Below the pieces are notes generated by a model. That model ran no database searches and had not been told where the DNA came from. It worked only from the letters and a program-made list of their open reading frames with translations. The position numbers and the translations under genes were made by a program. 64,000 nucleotides of DNA from Lucinisca nassula (lineage: Eukaryota; Mollusca; Bivalvia; Lucinida; Lucinidae). The stretch's first letter is position 1, and every line of letters starts with the position of its first letter. The stretch lies in contig OY757013.1 in NCBI GenBank assembly GCA_963580285.1, forward strand, positions 150,179,564-150,243,563, in the 5' to 3' direction. Positions 21,666-34,010 of this stretch are shown in pieces.

Positions 21666-21773
21666 CCTGATCAATCTCCACGAAAGGATGTTGCCGACCT
21701 TGGCAGGAATCGAAACCGCGTCCTGTGCTCACCAGTCAGACGCGCATCCGACTGAGCTACAGAGGCCGGTGCA
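21666..21773 (-). repeat. SINE family C, tRNA-like head half
   Basis: Continues the SINE broken at 16207. Read on the minus strand it starts ggcctctgtagctcagtcgg (A box) and gtttcgattcc (B box), a tRNA-like head. The first six bases are the right copy of the Polinton target duplication. From 21774 to 22165 nothing is recognised. Confidence 0.85.
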
Positions 21774-22169
21774 TTAAACCAGGGCCTAATCTCCATATCA
21801 CCTAGCGCTGTTGCTAGGAGGGACAGTCACAATGCATAGATTTAACATGATCCCAGTGGATAATAACACTGAATGTTAACATTTGGTCGATTGACAAACA
21901 ATCCATCCAAAATTATGTTCTGCAGGACATACTTCAATCAAAAGCTACAGAAATCACGAGCAGCTTTTGTAAGAGACTTATGTAGGTCTTAAGGGGAATG
22001 GGAACACCTTCAGGGAGGCAACTCCTGCAATAGTATTTCTGTCTCCTATGTCAATTGGGGTCAACTCTTAAAGGAAAGTATTTGGTCAACTCTTAAAAGA
22101 ATTTGCTCCCGAGGACACGAAAACCCGAATGTTGTCTCCCTTTGAAAAAATAAAGCAGTAAATCGGAGC

Positions 22170-22470
22170 AATCACCATGTTAACAAGTCCGTGAAATCAA
22201 CTCTCCCGAAAATCCCACTTTATACAGAGAAGAAACTAGGGCTGAAATGGGCCTACATCATTTTTTTCTTATTTTTGCTATAAGACATAGGATGTGGGTA
22301 CTCGTTAGAACCGCCTCATTTTAGAACCGCCTCAATTGGGCGGTTCTAATGAGCACCCACAACCTATGATCTGAGTAAAAACAAGAAAATTATCACTATT
22401 TTTTATCAGAAATTTATCTGATTTGGAGATCTGAGAAAATGCAGTACGCCACACGGATGCTGTAGCAATG
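22170..22470. mobile_element. Palindromic MITE, family A, second subfamily
   Basis: Ends are acaagtccgtgaaatcaact and cacacggatgctgtagcaatg. The central fold-back is expanded by an extra ttagaaccgcctca. From 22470 to 22860 nothing is recognised. Confidence 0.8.
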
Positions 22471-22859
22471 ATGGTCTGCAAGAAGCATTTGGTCAAACGG
22501 CATAGCGTACCTAAAAGACTCTGATAAGAGTGTGTTGATAAGCAGGGGTTTACGCTGGGCGCACATGGCCATGAACACCTATCTTTCCGCTTGGCGCGGC
22601 TCGAACAATTAAGAATGGGGCCATTGACTTAGTACAAAGAGAAGTGAAGGTAATGATCAGAAATCGATACAATTACCTCAAACCTTCCATCCAAGACACC
22701 AACCTCTTTCCAACAAAATGCCCTAATATATAACAGCTATACAAAATAAAAAAGATATTAGTAATACATACACGCAAAGACGAACTATAAAAAAATAAAC
22801 CACAGCAGAAGAACTGCCATGGGACGTTCAGTATTTTTTTGTACTGGGGCTTAAATCGA

Positions 22860-23139
22860 CATCATGAAAACACGCCTATATAATTTTGACCCCCTTAAAC
22901 CCCAGTTTTATTTGGAAAAACTGGGGTTTGCAGGGGTATACATTATTTTTCTTATTTCTGCTCAAAACCATAGATTGTAGGTACTCGTTAGAACCGCCTC
23001 GTCGAGGCGGTTCTAACGAGTATCTACAATCTATGTTTTGAGCAGAAATAAGAAAATTATCACAATTTTTCATCACAAAATTTTCTTTTTTTCGGTGGTA
23101 AAATTTGCAATGTATTTGTAAGGCCTGTTTTCGTAATGA
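22860..23139. mobile_element. Palindromic MITE, family A, complete
   Basis: Ends are catgaaaacacgcctatata and ggcctgttttcgtaatgat. The centre gaaccgcctcgtcgaggcgg is a perfect palindrome. Immediately beyond, 23140-23178 matches in reverse the gggcgaggattgtggccac part of the repeat at 31560-32459. Confidence 0.85.
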
Positions 23140-23189
23140 TTTTACACGGCCACAGTCCTCGCCCTTTGTTCTGACCTGGTTTATACAAA

Positions 23190-23915
23190 CAAGAGGCCCA
23201 TGGGCCACTATGCTCACCAGAGTTCAGGGGGAGGGGAGTTGTGATATGCCCACTGGCAGTCATGTATTTTAATAAAACATTGAAGTTCTGTGCCCAAGGA
23301 CACTACAGATAAAATTTGGACCCTATCAGCCTAGTAGCTTCAGAGGACTGTTGTCGGTTGAATGTGTTGTCGCAAGACAACAGACAACAACTGACAATAT
23401 GTGGCAATCAATAGGCCTAAAATCATATGGCAGAAATATCATTGTTTAAGAAGTATTTCTATGAAAGTTGACAGGCGTTAATGTCATTTTTCCATTTTTC
23501 AAAATTTGATGTCTGTGGAAGTGCTTAACTTGCCATAGCAACAAAACTAAAAAGCCAAATTTTATTAAAAACATAAAACCTGTAAAGGCATACATGGTGT
23601 ATATTTTCATGAAGTCTAAGCCTCATAGATCATATGGTTTTAGAGATGATGTGTTTAAGTATTTTTTTTCCTCTTTCTTTTTTTTTAATGTTGGCTTGGA
23701 AACCAATAAAATTTAACAGTAGGCCTAAAATCATAAGGCAGATAGATGATTGCTTCAAGAACATTCCTATGAAAGTTTTGCCAAAATATCTGCTAAGGCT
23801 TGGCAGTAAATGCTAACTTTCAATGTCTACCATTAAAAGTCTATGGAAACTCTAAGTTGCCATAGCAACCAAACTAAAGAGCCGAATTTCCTTAACAAAA
23901 AAACAACAAAAAAAA
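23190..23915 (-). mobile_element. Helentron-like element, ~265-bp units
   Basis: The minus-strand 3' end is recognised by ggcccatgggcctcttg followed by TTTG, the same CTCTTG-T ending as at 12852. Two units share tgccatagcaaccaaacta and aggcctaaaatcat with the repeat at 46793-47360. The 5' end is not resolved. Confidence 0.55.
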
Positions 23916-23923
23916 AAAACAAA

Positions 23924-25665
23924 CAAGAGGGCCATGATGACCCTATATCGCTCACCTGTGTACCAGATAATCATTAGTGATATTTAGAAAAAAAGAACTG
24001 TACAGAAAGGCAAGACATGTTTGTTTACCTGATAGATATAAATGTCTTCATAGATCCAGGGTGGTCAATATACTTGTACATCAGTTGAACCAGTTGAACT
24101 CTTCAGGATGAAATCTTGAAGGGCAAGATGTAGAGTATACACAAGACTTCTTGAATCCATGCAGTTAGTCTTTGTTCATGATGTAGTCGTAATTTGACAA
24201 AGAAATCAATATCTGTAGCTATGATTTCATTTGAACACAGTGGTTTTCAACAGTATTGCATGGGATGACAAAATTTACATAAGAAACACTGATGATCTCA
24301 AATAGCTGCATCCATGTCAAAAAAGAGAGGCCAAAGTCTGCTTAGTTCTATCCCGACTGTATCTTTGACTTTTACTCAGTCACACTGATGTATAAGGCCC
24401 ATATTATAGATTAAGTTACCTTTATATCATAAACATCTTGGTTGTTACATCTATCTTAAACCCACAAAGAATTAATTCTGTTACAGTGGGCATTATTATA
24501 ATAAGGCATAAACTAAGACACACAAACATATGTAGAATCTATGTTGTGATATTTGCCAAAAAGGCATCTTTAGGTGAACAAAATAAAGAACAGCTAAAAA
24601 TAATGTGAGTCATTTCTATGCATAGAAAGCAGATGCATCACCTTATTCTCTTGATCACCAATAAATAAATTCCTGACCTTGCAAGTATGTAGAAAATTGT
24701 TACTTAAATCTTTTTGAAGAAAATCTGTTTTAAGCCTTTTCAAGAAACAACAAATTTACATGTAAAATTATTTTCAATGTTGCAAATAAGAAAATAATAA
24801 AATATTGACAAAATTCAAAATACTGCGATAAACCTTTCTCTAAGAACAACAGATTTACATGTCAAAACAGTGTTGCAAATAAGAATACAATATAGTATGT
24901 TATTTGGCAGAATTCAGAATATTGTGAACAAACGGCCCCAGGCCAAGTGTCCCCCAATCTCTGAAATGTCAGTATGTGGTGAATATGTCTATAACATATG
25001 TCATAAACCATGTTTAGGGAATTTAAAACCATTTCAACAGACTATTTCTTTTAAATTTTCCTAAAGTTGTAAGGAATAAATTTACAGAGAAAAAAGTGAT
25101 CTCCAAAACTGTAAGACAAAGGACCAAAACCCCAGGAAAATTCAGTAATCAATTGAGCACAACCGCAATAGAATATGATCATCTTCAGGTCATGGAAACA
25201 AAAAATGGCAAGTTTCATCCAAATCTGGTGAAAACTGTAGGAGGAGTTGAGACAAGAACTTCTGTTGATAACATGGTTTAGACTGACAAAGTGCAATGAT
25301 GCTGGTAAAAATCAATCAGGCACAACCACCTTAAACTATGATCATTTTCAGGTGATAAGAACAATAATTGAGAAGTTTCATCAAAATCTCTTGAACACTG
25401 GGAGGAGTTGCGGAGACAAAAACTTCTGTTGATAAAATTGCTAAAACTGACAAAGGGCAATAACTCTGGTAAAAATCAGTCTAGCATGACCTCGGTAAAA
25501 TATGATCATCTTCAGGACATGGGAACAATAACTGGAAAGTTTCATCAAAATCCCTTGAAAATGTAGGAGGAGTGGCAGACAGACCGACCGATGGATGGAC
25601 GGTGGACGGATTGACGAAAACCGTTACTATAGTCCCCCTCGACTAACGTCTGGGGAAAAATGGAC
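23924..25665 (-). mobile_element. Helentron-like element, ~175-bp units
   Basis: Minus-strand 3' end: caggtgagcgatatagggtc, hairpin with ggccctcttg and then TTTG. At the other side are about three ~175-bp units (atgatcatcttcagg ... gaggagttg), a ggacggtggacgg microsatellite and a tccccagacgttagtcgagg end. The inside 24000-25080 is AT-rich without recognised genes. Confidence 0.6.
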
Positions 25666-25854
25666 AGAATGTACATTGTAAGTCAATTCTTCCCCTGACA
25701 AAGTGTCTGGTCAGATTTTTAATATGAAGGTAGCAAATGTTTAGAGATAAGTAAAGAATTAATATTTTTAATTATTCTGCAATACATCTAAGAACTAAGA
25801 TAATAACACTCTTGCAACATAATGCATTTTTTGAATCTTCAAAATAGCTGCTTA

Positions 25855-26083
25855 TTTTATGAAAATCCATGATATTTTCCTTATTTGTACTGCAAACACA
25901 GATTGCGGGTGCTAGTTAGAACCGCCTCATTGAGGCAGTTCTAATGAGTACCCACAACCTATGTATTGGAGCAGAAATAAGAAAAATAATGTATACCCCT
26001 ATAAACCCCAGATTTCTCAATATAAAGTGGGGTTTACGAGGGTGTTTATTTCACGGGCTTGTTCACGTGATGTGAATCCAGTT
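25855..26083. mobile_element. Palindromic MITE, family A
   Basis: Centre gttagaaccgcctcattgag with its partner, then gagcagaaataagaaaaat, the aaaccccagat hairpin and the end acgggcttgttcacgtgat. The left end is shortened. Confidence 0.8.
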
Positions 26084-26514
26084 GAAGAGTATAATTAATA
26101 TTAACCAAAGGTACATCAACAGCATCCATGTAATATGACATAATAAAAATATACATACATACAAGTCAATCTTTGAAACCTCCACTGTATCAACAGACTA
26201 TCAGATGCTTTATAATCTTCAAAATGTTTATGCCAACAGAAAATGTAGTTTCATCCTGTGCACATAAATTCTAAGAAAAAAGGTTGAAATAATACTCAAA
26301 GATATTTTTAATCTACTATAAAACTGGAAAACCAAATAAAATATTAAATATTATTAAGGTCCTTTAAGATTAAACTTTTATTTTTCCATGTTGTTTTTTC
26401 GAGATGTCCTATTTCTCACTTCTGACTGGAAAAAGAGGACCTATTCCATTAGAATAATGCATCCATATATGTAATGCTTTCAGTCATGATAGAAAAAAAT
26501 AGCATTTTTGAATG

Positions 26515-26690
26515 AAAATTTATATATTTTTCTTATTTCAGCTTCAAACATAGATCATTTAGAGAAACACCTCACTGTCTATGTTTCGAGTAAGAAAATG
26601 GTAAAAATATATATAGAAAATAAATAACAGCCCTGTAAACTCCACTCTTCTCTATATAAGGAGTTTTACAGGGGTGCTCATTTCCTGATA
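26515..26690. repeat. Degraded MITE family A
   Basis: It keeps ttcttatttcagcttc, a shortened centre with aacacctcactg, and the ctgtaaactccac / gagttttacagg hairpin. Between 26083 and 26515 nothing is recognised. Confidence 0.6.
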
Positions 26691-26954
26691 TCTGTAAGTG
26701 GTGGCCAGCCAAATCTTGCCAAACCACCAGCAATATCTGCCTTTAAAAAGGTAAATACAGCATTTTATGTGATGGGTGATTGCACTGAAAAGTAGTATAA
26801 AAATACCTGACACGATTTCCAAGTTGTTATGCAAAAAGTGTGGTACTTATGATCTGACCAATAGATTCCTCTGTTCCAATTTCACCAAAAAAGCAACCTT
26901 AATTTGAGAGACTGGTTTTATATATTTAAAATTATGCAGGTGAAAAGTCTTCAA

Positions 26955-28304
26955 CTATGTGGATTTCATGTGCAAAAAGACTATTTTGTGATCTGACCAG
27001 TATGTTTCACATGTTCCAACTGCACCATCAACATATGAAAAATCAACATTAGAAAATACCAAATCAAGCGTTGTCATATGATCTGTGGTACATTCTTTTG
27101 TAAGCATTTTGCATGAAAACTTATCACTTAATTTCTTAACGATGCTATGTTTCAGCAAAACATTAATATTGAAATCTCCAATTATCATCAATGGCTTTGA
27201 TGGGGTCAAATATGGAATAAGTTCTTTGTTCAGACAAGAAAGAAGATTACTGTCAGACATTTGAGGTGACTTATACAAAAATACGATCTGACTTTCAATT
27301 GAGACATGCCTGGCAGTTATCATAATAAATTCTAATGTATCTGAACTATACTTTCTCTTCTGTTTAATAATGATATCATCTTTGACATAAACTGCTAATC
27401 CATGAGGAGGTCTTTTGCAAGTACTGTATCCAATTTGGTCATTTCTTGTCAAACAATACCCTTCTACTACATAATCACTATCATTATCAGGCTGATGTAG
27501 TCGTGTTTCTGCTAATCCAAATATGTGCGTTGACAACAGATTTTTGTCATGTCTAACATTATCAAAATGAAGATTCAAGGATCTACAATTATTGAAAGCA
27601 ACCTTGAAATGTGAAACTGGATCTATCAATTCTAAAGATGTATCACACAGCTGAAGCATTGCTGTTTCATGCAATCGCTGCATTTCTGTCCTAACCTGAT
27701 CATCAACTTGTAATGCTTTCTCATTGTAGTTAAGGATCTGAAGCTTCTCAATTGACCTTACCCTGCTGAGTGCTACATAGTGTGAATGTGGAACTTTGCG
27801 GGTTTTACGTTGTGATAAGTCAATAACAACTCTTTCAAGGGTACTACCTTGTGCTCTATGTACTGAACGCCCTGCAGAAGGTTGCAAAGGGAATTGAACT
27901 CTCTGAAAGGTCTTTCTGTTGTAAGTAAATGACCTGTTGACATCAAAAACTGGTGTCCAATTTTCATCAATATTGCTATGATACAGTCCCCTGTTTTTGT
28001 ATTTGATTCTTGTTTCCATTCCTGCTTTTTTGTCATCAAACTGGACCCAAATTATGCTTGGACGTCGTGTGGTTTGTAGTTTATACTCAATAAACTTAAC
28101 TACACATGATGCTCCATTTGCTAGCCCATCTTCTGTTTTTATGTTTATTGTTAAATCATAAATCATGTCAACAACAACTGTTAACGAGCAATGTAAATTT
28201 GCTGTTTGGTTTGAATCTGTTACATTCTTTAGATTCTTGAGTGCACAGTCTATCTTTTCTTTAGATAACTTAGGTGAGATATGTATCCATGCATGGTATT
28301 TCAA
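26955..28304 (-). pseudogene. Helentron: PIF1 helicase C-terminus and endonuclease
   Basis: 449 codons continuing the Rep-helicase ORF after a one-base shift near 28300. Residues 59-68 (DGLANGASCV), 147-162 (SVHRAQGSTLERVVID) and 175-182 (HYVALSRV) are the late PIF1 helicase motifs. Residues about 235-449 form an exonuclease-endonuclease-phosphatase domain: the Asn pair in FNNCRSL (238-239), E266 in GLAETRL, GDFN at 376-379 and SDHK at 437-440. In Helentrons this nuclease is thought to have come from a non-LTR retrotransposon, with a role in transposition that is still unclear. All key residues appear present, so only the frameshift marks it as broken. It ends at a stop at 26955 with no further coding sequence. 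Confidence 0.88.
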
Positions 28305-31300
28305 CCTTTTCTGTTGCCATATTTCTTATAATTTCATCATTAAAAACATGCATGAAATAGTTTTCTGCAAAGAGGTGAGGCGCATTTTTCTGATACTCAG
28401 TATCTTTTTTAGTTACTTCACATTGCTTAAACCTATTCTTGTCTTCAGCAGTCAAGGCATTGATCCTTAATCTATTTAACAATTCTGCAATTTCAAGGTC
28501 ATCTTTTTGTCTCATAATTTCTGTTAGTTCAAACATGGTAAATAAGTCTTTCCAGAGATTTTGTGATAAAGCAGCTGCATCATGTTTCATGTCATTAAAT
28601 ATCCAATCACCACTCACTGGTTTCAACTGATAAAGATCACCAACAGCAATAATGCTAACACCACCAAAAGGCGTTCTTGTTCCTTTCAATGCTTGAAGTC
28701 TCTGATCAATAAAATTCAACATAGAATTACTAACCATTGAAATTTCATCAATAATCACAACTGACAAATCACGGTATTTTGATCTAAAGGTATTCAGACT
28801 GTCACAGGTTAATGTTTGATCCGATTGCTTATACTTTTGTTTAAATGCAGATGAGATGGTAGAACCATTAATATTAAATGCTGCTTTTCCTGTAAATGCA
28901 CAAAGAAGAACCCTTGTGTGATCCGCATCTTCTCCTTCTTTCAGATTTAATATTCTAAACAAAGTCTGATACATTGCTCGAATAACTAGACTTTTTCCAA
29001 CACCAGCTCCACCAGAAAGAAATGCATATAAGGGGGCATCTTTTGTTTTAATCCAGTGAATCACATGATAGTAAAACTGTTTTTGTTTACTATTTAAACA
29101 CTGCAGGAGCTTTCTGTAATCAATATCTGAAAGAATATTTTCATTCACATCAATTTGAGGTGCAGAAACGTAACATCCAATTTCAGTCCCTATATCATAG
29201 TCTCTATGCTCATTTCTATCAGGATTAAAATATATAAACTCTTCAGACTGAATTGGTTCAATTTCAGCATCATCACCTTCAATTTGTTGTGTACTTGGAG
29301 CAATATCATCGAATGCATCATGTCCAATTTCTGCTAAATCTCTTGCTAATTCCAACCATTCAGCATAATGTTCGTAAGTGGAACATTTATGATCTATCAC
29401 ATGCTTCATTGACTCATAGTGTTCTTTATATGTTCTAAAAGTTCCAAGTAAGTCAGTCTCTTCATTTCTCCATGGGTGAAAAAGTAGAAGTTTCTCTCTA
29501 TAATAGTTCTCTTCATCTGTTTTGCGATTGAATCTCACATACCTTATTATTTTAGAATTACGACATCGTTTGATTTTTATGCCATTCTTTAAAGTTAAAA
29601 TAGTTTCACCATCACCAAAGCATTCTTCATCTGACACTTCTGCATCTTTCTCATAATCTTGCTCCTCCTCATCTCTACTATCATTATGTCCATCTGGGTA
29701 AATGACTTCTAACTCAGACACATAATCGGCTAAGCAATACTTTTCCAATGGTTTGGGACGCTTCGAGTATCTTTTAATTTTATTGTCTGACATTATATCT
29801 GTCGAGTCTGCCGGCAATTCATCAAGTACTGACTTTGGTTTCAGTAACTGTACTCTCTGGGTTGGAAGTGACGTATTTATGAAGACAACACTCCTTGAAC
29901 TTTTAGTCAATGGCATTTGCAGTACCGAATAAACTGCCTCTTGTGCACTTACTTCAACACTGTTTGAAAACACATTTCCAATATGTCTAACTTGTCTTTT
30001 GAGATCCATATTGCCATTCCTTGCTTCTATTGCAGCTGCATGCAACAAATTACTCATCCCTCTTTGAGATTTACTAATATATGAAACTATATACATAGCA
30101 CAAGCATATGGATCTAACACAAATTGTATATCAATGTTTGCCTTCCAAGCTTTTAACACACTATCATTGTACAAATTTTCACGGATTTCACTTGGTTTTC
30201 TTTTCAAAAACACTTTTGAAGAGTTTAAAGAACTTCTGATACATTTAATATATTCTTCCTCACTCATTCGGACAACACTTGTCAGAAACTCCTCATAAGA
30301 CATATCATATCCATCTTTCTTACTGTTCATTGTTTTCTGTAAATTTTGGTACAATTTATAATACTTGTCTTTTTCAGTTTCGAGAGGCTGTAAGACCATA
30401 ATTTTGGAAAGAGGTGGCAAAGGATAACCAAATCGACAGATTTTATCTTCTCGTTTTCTACATGTTCTAGAATGTTTGTGAATTTGAAGTTCTATTAAAT
30501 GACGAAGATGTGAATTATCTATAGAACATTTCAAATACTGATCCACATAAGCAGCCAACTCTACATCCGAATCCACATTGAATTTTGGTGCATTCTGTAC
30601 CCATACAATCATATGAATGTGTGGCGATCCACGTTGCTGAAATTCCACTCTAAAAAAGTAATCAACAACTTTTCCAAGAGGTTCATGCTCACTCTTTAGA
30701 ACTGTGTTGGTGAATTCTTTAACTCTATGCTCGAAATATCTAGAACAAGTGACTGGATCCGATTGAATAAGTTTTATCTTTTGTTCCCATGCCAAGTTTT
30801 CAATTTGATCATCGGTGTAGTTGAAATTTTTATTTAAGGTAGCTAGCATTTTCAAAAGCTCAATCCATCTTGTATCAGCCGAGGACAATGACATAAACCA
30901 AGTTGGCAAACCCAACTGACGAATCATAGCATAAACATCTTTTTTTCTAGATTTCAAATATGCTGGAGAATTTCTTAGCTGTTTAAACAAATAGTACCCT
31001 TCATCATTTTTTACAATACTGTCAATACACTCTGAGTTTCTTGCTTGTACAGCAGTAATATTATTTGTTCCTGTTTGACACCTTCTAACAGCAAGGTTTG
31101 CTTTATCGTTCAATTGCTTCATTTGTATTTTTTTCAGTTTAAAAAATATATTAGGTACACTGTTAGCAGCCCGTCTATCTTGACTTCTCAATTCCCACTT
31201 TGCAATATCACTATAATGTACAGGCACTTTTCTATCATCATTATCTATTCGCCTCTGCCCACAAAATATGGTGGGAAAACATAGATATTCTGAATCTTTA

Positions 31301-31524
31301 TCTTGAAATATACTGAATGGCCTTTGACCTTCTCCAGGAGCAAATGTGAAAGTAGAATTTCTGTTTTCAAGATCTGCATCATCCAATAGAGTGTCAATAT
31401 TTCCCACATTTTCCTGTGCGATTTCTTCTGCATCTGAATCATACAGTTCTTCCACATGAGTTGTGTTATGATTTGAAATATCATCATTTTTTTCAAACTG
31501 ATTGTTTGAACAATTGCCAAACAT
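28270..31524 (-). pseudogene. Helentron Rep-helicase: HUH nuclease and PIF1 N-terminal part
   Basis: 1084 codons open. Residues 58-135 (FAPGEGQRPF ... WELRSQDRR) are the conserved Helitron-like N-terminal block. The rolling-circle HUH motif is SPHIHM, with H302 and H304. The two catalytic tyrosines are Y478 and Y482 in AMYIVSYISK. PIF1 Walker A is GGAGVGKS (838-845), Walker B IIDE (about 924-927), and GDLYQLKPV follows. These are intact, so nicking and unwinding residues are retained. The frame is lost just before the last helicase motifs (28270-28304 overlap). The ATG at 31524 is not the true start: the N-terminal part of the protein lies at 32460-35643, separated by inserted repeat DNA. Confidence 0.92.
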
Positions 31525-31559
31525 TTCACTAACAACACCATCAAAAAATCAACAATATC

Positions 31560-32459
31560 ATACTAAGCCTTTTCAAAATTTTATAGACGCCATTCTGATT
31601 TAATTTCAAAATTCAATATTGGACTTAAATCTCTTCTGCAACAAGGTCTATCGGAACCCGAATTTTATGGTGACTTAGTATATAAATTCAGAAAAATATA
31701 TAACCGCAATGACTTCAGCACCCAATTTCGTAAAATCATTCTTCGATATAAAAAGATTGGGTACAACATGGATATTATACGACAGACTGCATGCATGGTA
31801 GTTAACCCAATCACGGTTGGCAACTTTGCTTCCCTCTTTAATTGCACGCCGGTGGGTCAGGCCTCAGATTCTATGACGGCTCCAACGTAAAGGCTTATTG
31901 AAAATTAAAGAGATAATGTTGGTTGGTGCCTGATGCTCTGTCTCTGGTCGGGCTCATCGGAGTCTAACTGTTGGTTTTCTTTTGCTCCAGCATTTCAGTG
32001 GTTTCTTGCTGTCGAGTCCTCACCGTTGTCTCACCTCTGTGGTTCTTTGATTTCTGTGTTCACGGAGATGTTGCACTGATGAGTTAGGAGGCCTTCATGC
32101 GGACTGAACAAATTATTTGTCTAAATCGCGACGGAAGTAAGGGCGAGGATTGTGGCCACGTAAAATCGATTTAAGCCCCCCCCCCCCCCCAGTGGAAATC
32201 TTCCACTGACCGTTCCAAGGCGGCTCTTCTGTGGCGATTTATTTATGTTGTTGTTTGTTACTTACTGTGTGTATCACTTGTGTCTTTTAATTTTGGATGG
32301 CCATATGGCCATTTTGTGGGAAAGTAACTGTCCATATGGCCTTCCTTTGTTTAGGTTTCCATTATGGTCTGGTCGCTTAATGTTTGTATTTCTTTCCCTT
32401 TGGTGTCTTTTATGGATGGAGTAAGTTAATTGTATCAACTCCTGATCTTTGTTTTACTT
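31560..32459 (+). repeat. Repeat inserted in the Helentron coding region
   Basis: About 900 bp with no Helentron coding sequence separates two parts of one protein. Its right part (about 32150-32459, with ttaagcccc, ccattttgtgggaaagtaac and tttccctttggtgtc) recurs at 37430-37745, and ggcgaggattgtggccac recurs in reverse at 23140-23178. It is therefore a dispersed repeat. A C-run lies at about 32178-32191. Target duplications are not resolved. Class unknown; it carries a short conserved-looking ORF (next entry). Confidence 0.7.
31567..31890 (+). pseudogene. Unclassified element-derived ORF fragment
   Basis: On the plus strand an uninterrupted frame of about 107 codons follows a stop and ends at TAA 31888-31890. 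It includes LLQQGLSEPEFYGDLVYKF, YKKIGYNMDIIRQ and ACMVVNPITV. Composition and the absence of stops look protein-like, and the pattern is reminiscent of ORFs seen repeatedly in invertebrate repeats, but I cannot assign a family. It is opposite in strand to the surrounding Helentron. There is no start codon of its own near the beginning, so it is probably the 3' end of a larger element gene. Confidence 0.5.
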
Positions 32460-33680
32460 CTACTTTGAACATTCTTTTGTACACAACTCAAAAAAATTAT
32501 GTATAACCTCAGCTTGGTCCTTATCACATGGAATATACTGAAGACTTTCATCCAAATCACCATCAGAATCATCATTATTTGTTTCAGAGCAGGCTTTTTT
32601 TTGTGATTCAAAAAATGCATGCAGTGTTTCATTACTTTCTTCTGTGATTCTCTTTAACCACTGCTGGTCTATATCAACATTTGCGTTTTTGTACAATTCA
32701 CTACCACTCATTAGCCAGTGCAAAGCACAAAGAACATGATATGGTCGAACATTTTCTGAGAACACATACGACTTAAATGACATCTTCTTCTTTAATTTCA
32801 CTGCAACTGTAACATTTTCGTCAAAAGGTCTAGGTAAAGCATTTACAACTGGTTGAATGTCAACAGGTACATTAACAACATTTCCTTTAACTGATAACTG
32901 GCGACCTCTAGGTAATTCTCGCATTTGCATGAAAGGTATACGTAAAGCAATAAGGCGTTCTTCAAGTGGAAACAGCTCCAATTCTTTTGGTTTTGGTGGC
33001 CACTTCATTCCATTTGAAACAGACAATTTTGGAACTTTACCGCACTTAATATTGTCTTTGCATGTAAAGCATATCCATTCTTCTTCGTTGACTGATTTCA
33101 CCCCTGTTAAGTATTTTTCCTTGTCTTTAGAAACAAATGTTTTAGCTTTTGATACAGTCTCTTCAAACCATGTCTGTTGACAACAACTACATATATAGAC
33201 AGGTCCAACTGATATATTCTTGTGAAACTTTTCAATACAAACATCAATATCACTTCCAAATTTTCTGCGCTTTCTGGTTATATTTTCAGCTTGTGAAAAG
33301 GATGGATCTTTCCGCTTGGTAGCTTTTCTTTTACAGTCCATAATGCTTTCAGCTTTCTTGTTTCTTTTATTTAATCTCCATTGTTGTTTTGCAAACCTTT
33401 CTTGTTCTAATATGAATGGATCTGACCTTGCTTTCCTCTTTGACCGATTTTGTATTTCAATTTCTTTTTGTTTGAATTCATGGCATTCTCGAGATTCTTT
33501 TTTCTTTTCACTTTCCCATTTTTTGTATTCATCTATTAATCTGGCTCTTCTCTTACATGCTTTTGTCATAGCTTTGTCTTTTCTCTGACATTCTTCAGAT
33601 TGTCTAGCACTCTGCATAGATTTGAGTGTATATTCTCTATCTTTTTTTCGATATTCTTCAGATTGTCTAGCACTCTGCAT
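32460..33680 (-). pseudogene. Helentron N-terminal part with Cys-rich domain
   Basis: 406 codons. The first ~150 residues are highly charged, repeat-derived and likely coiled. Residues about 165-300 match the Helitron-associated Cys-rich N-terminal region (DUF6570-like): YICSCC with WICFTC, then ELFPLEERLIALRIPFMQ, LPRGRQLSVKGNVVNVP and VRPYHVL. The frame stops at 32460 exactly where the inserted repeat begins, so the stop belongs to the insertion. It is in the same frame as the ORF ending at 33891, the two being separated only by slippage in the 63-bp repeat. DNA binding is assumed from context. Confidence 0.8.
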
Positions 33681-34010
33681 AGATTTGAGTGTATATTCTC
33701 TATCTTTTTTTCGATATTCTTCAGATTGTCTAGCACTCTGCTTAGATTTGAGTGTATGTTCTCTATCTTTTTTTTGATATTCTTCGGATTGTCTAGCACT
33801 CTGCTTACATTTGAGTGTATATTCTCTATCTTTTTTTTTTGATATTCTTCGGATTGTCTAGCACTCTGCGTAGATTTGAGTGTATATTCTCTATCTTTTT
33901 TTTCGATATTCTTCGGATTGTCTAGCACTCTGCTTAGATTTGAGTGTATATTCTCTATCTCTTTTTTTATATTCTTCAGATTGTCTAGCGCTCTGCTTTG
34001 ATTTAAGAGT
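33600..34010 (-). repeat. 63-bp coding tandem repeat, seven units
   Basis: The landmark tctagcactctgc starts at 33603, 33666, 33729, 33792, 33857, 33921 and 33984. Intervals are 63, 63, 63, 65, 64 and 63 bp. The extra +2 and +1 bases lie in the T-run of each unit and add up to one codon, so the reading frame is lost in one unit and regained after it. The encoded 21-residue unit includes KSKQSARQSEEY and a charged KKDREYTL part. Confidence 0.9.

Noticed and set aside
33566..33928. 120-codon ORF on the minus strand with repeated RVLDNPKNI
   Set aside because: It is an out-of-frame reading of the 63-bp Helentron coding repeat.
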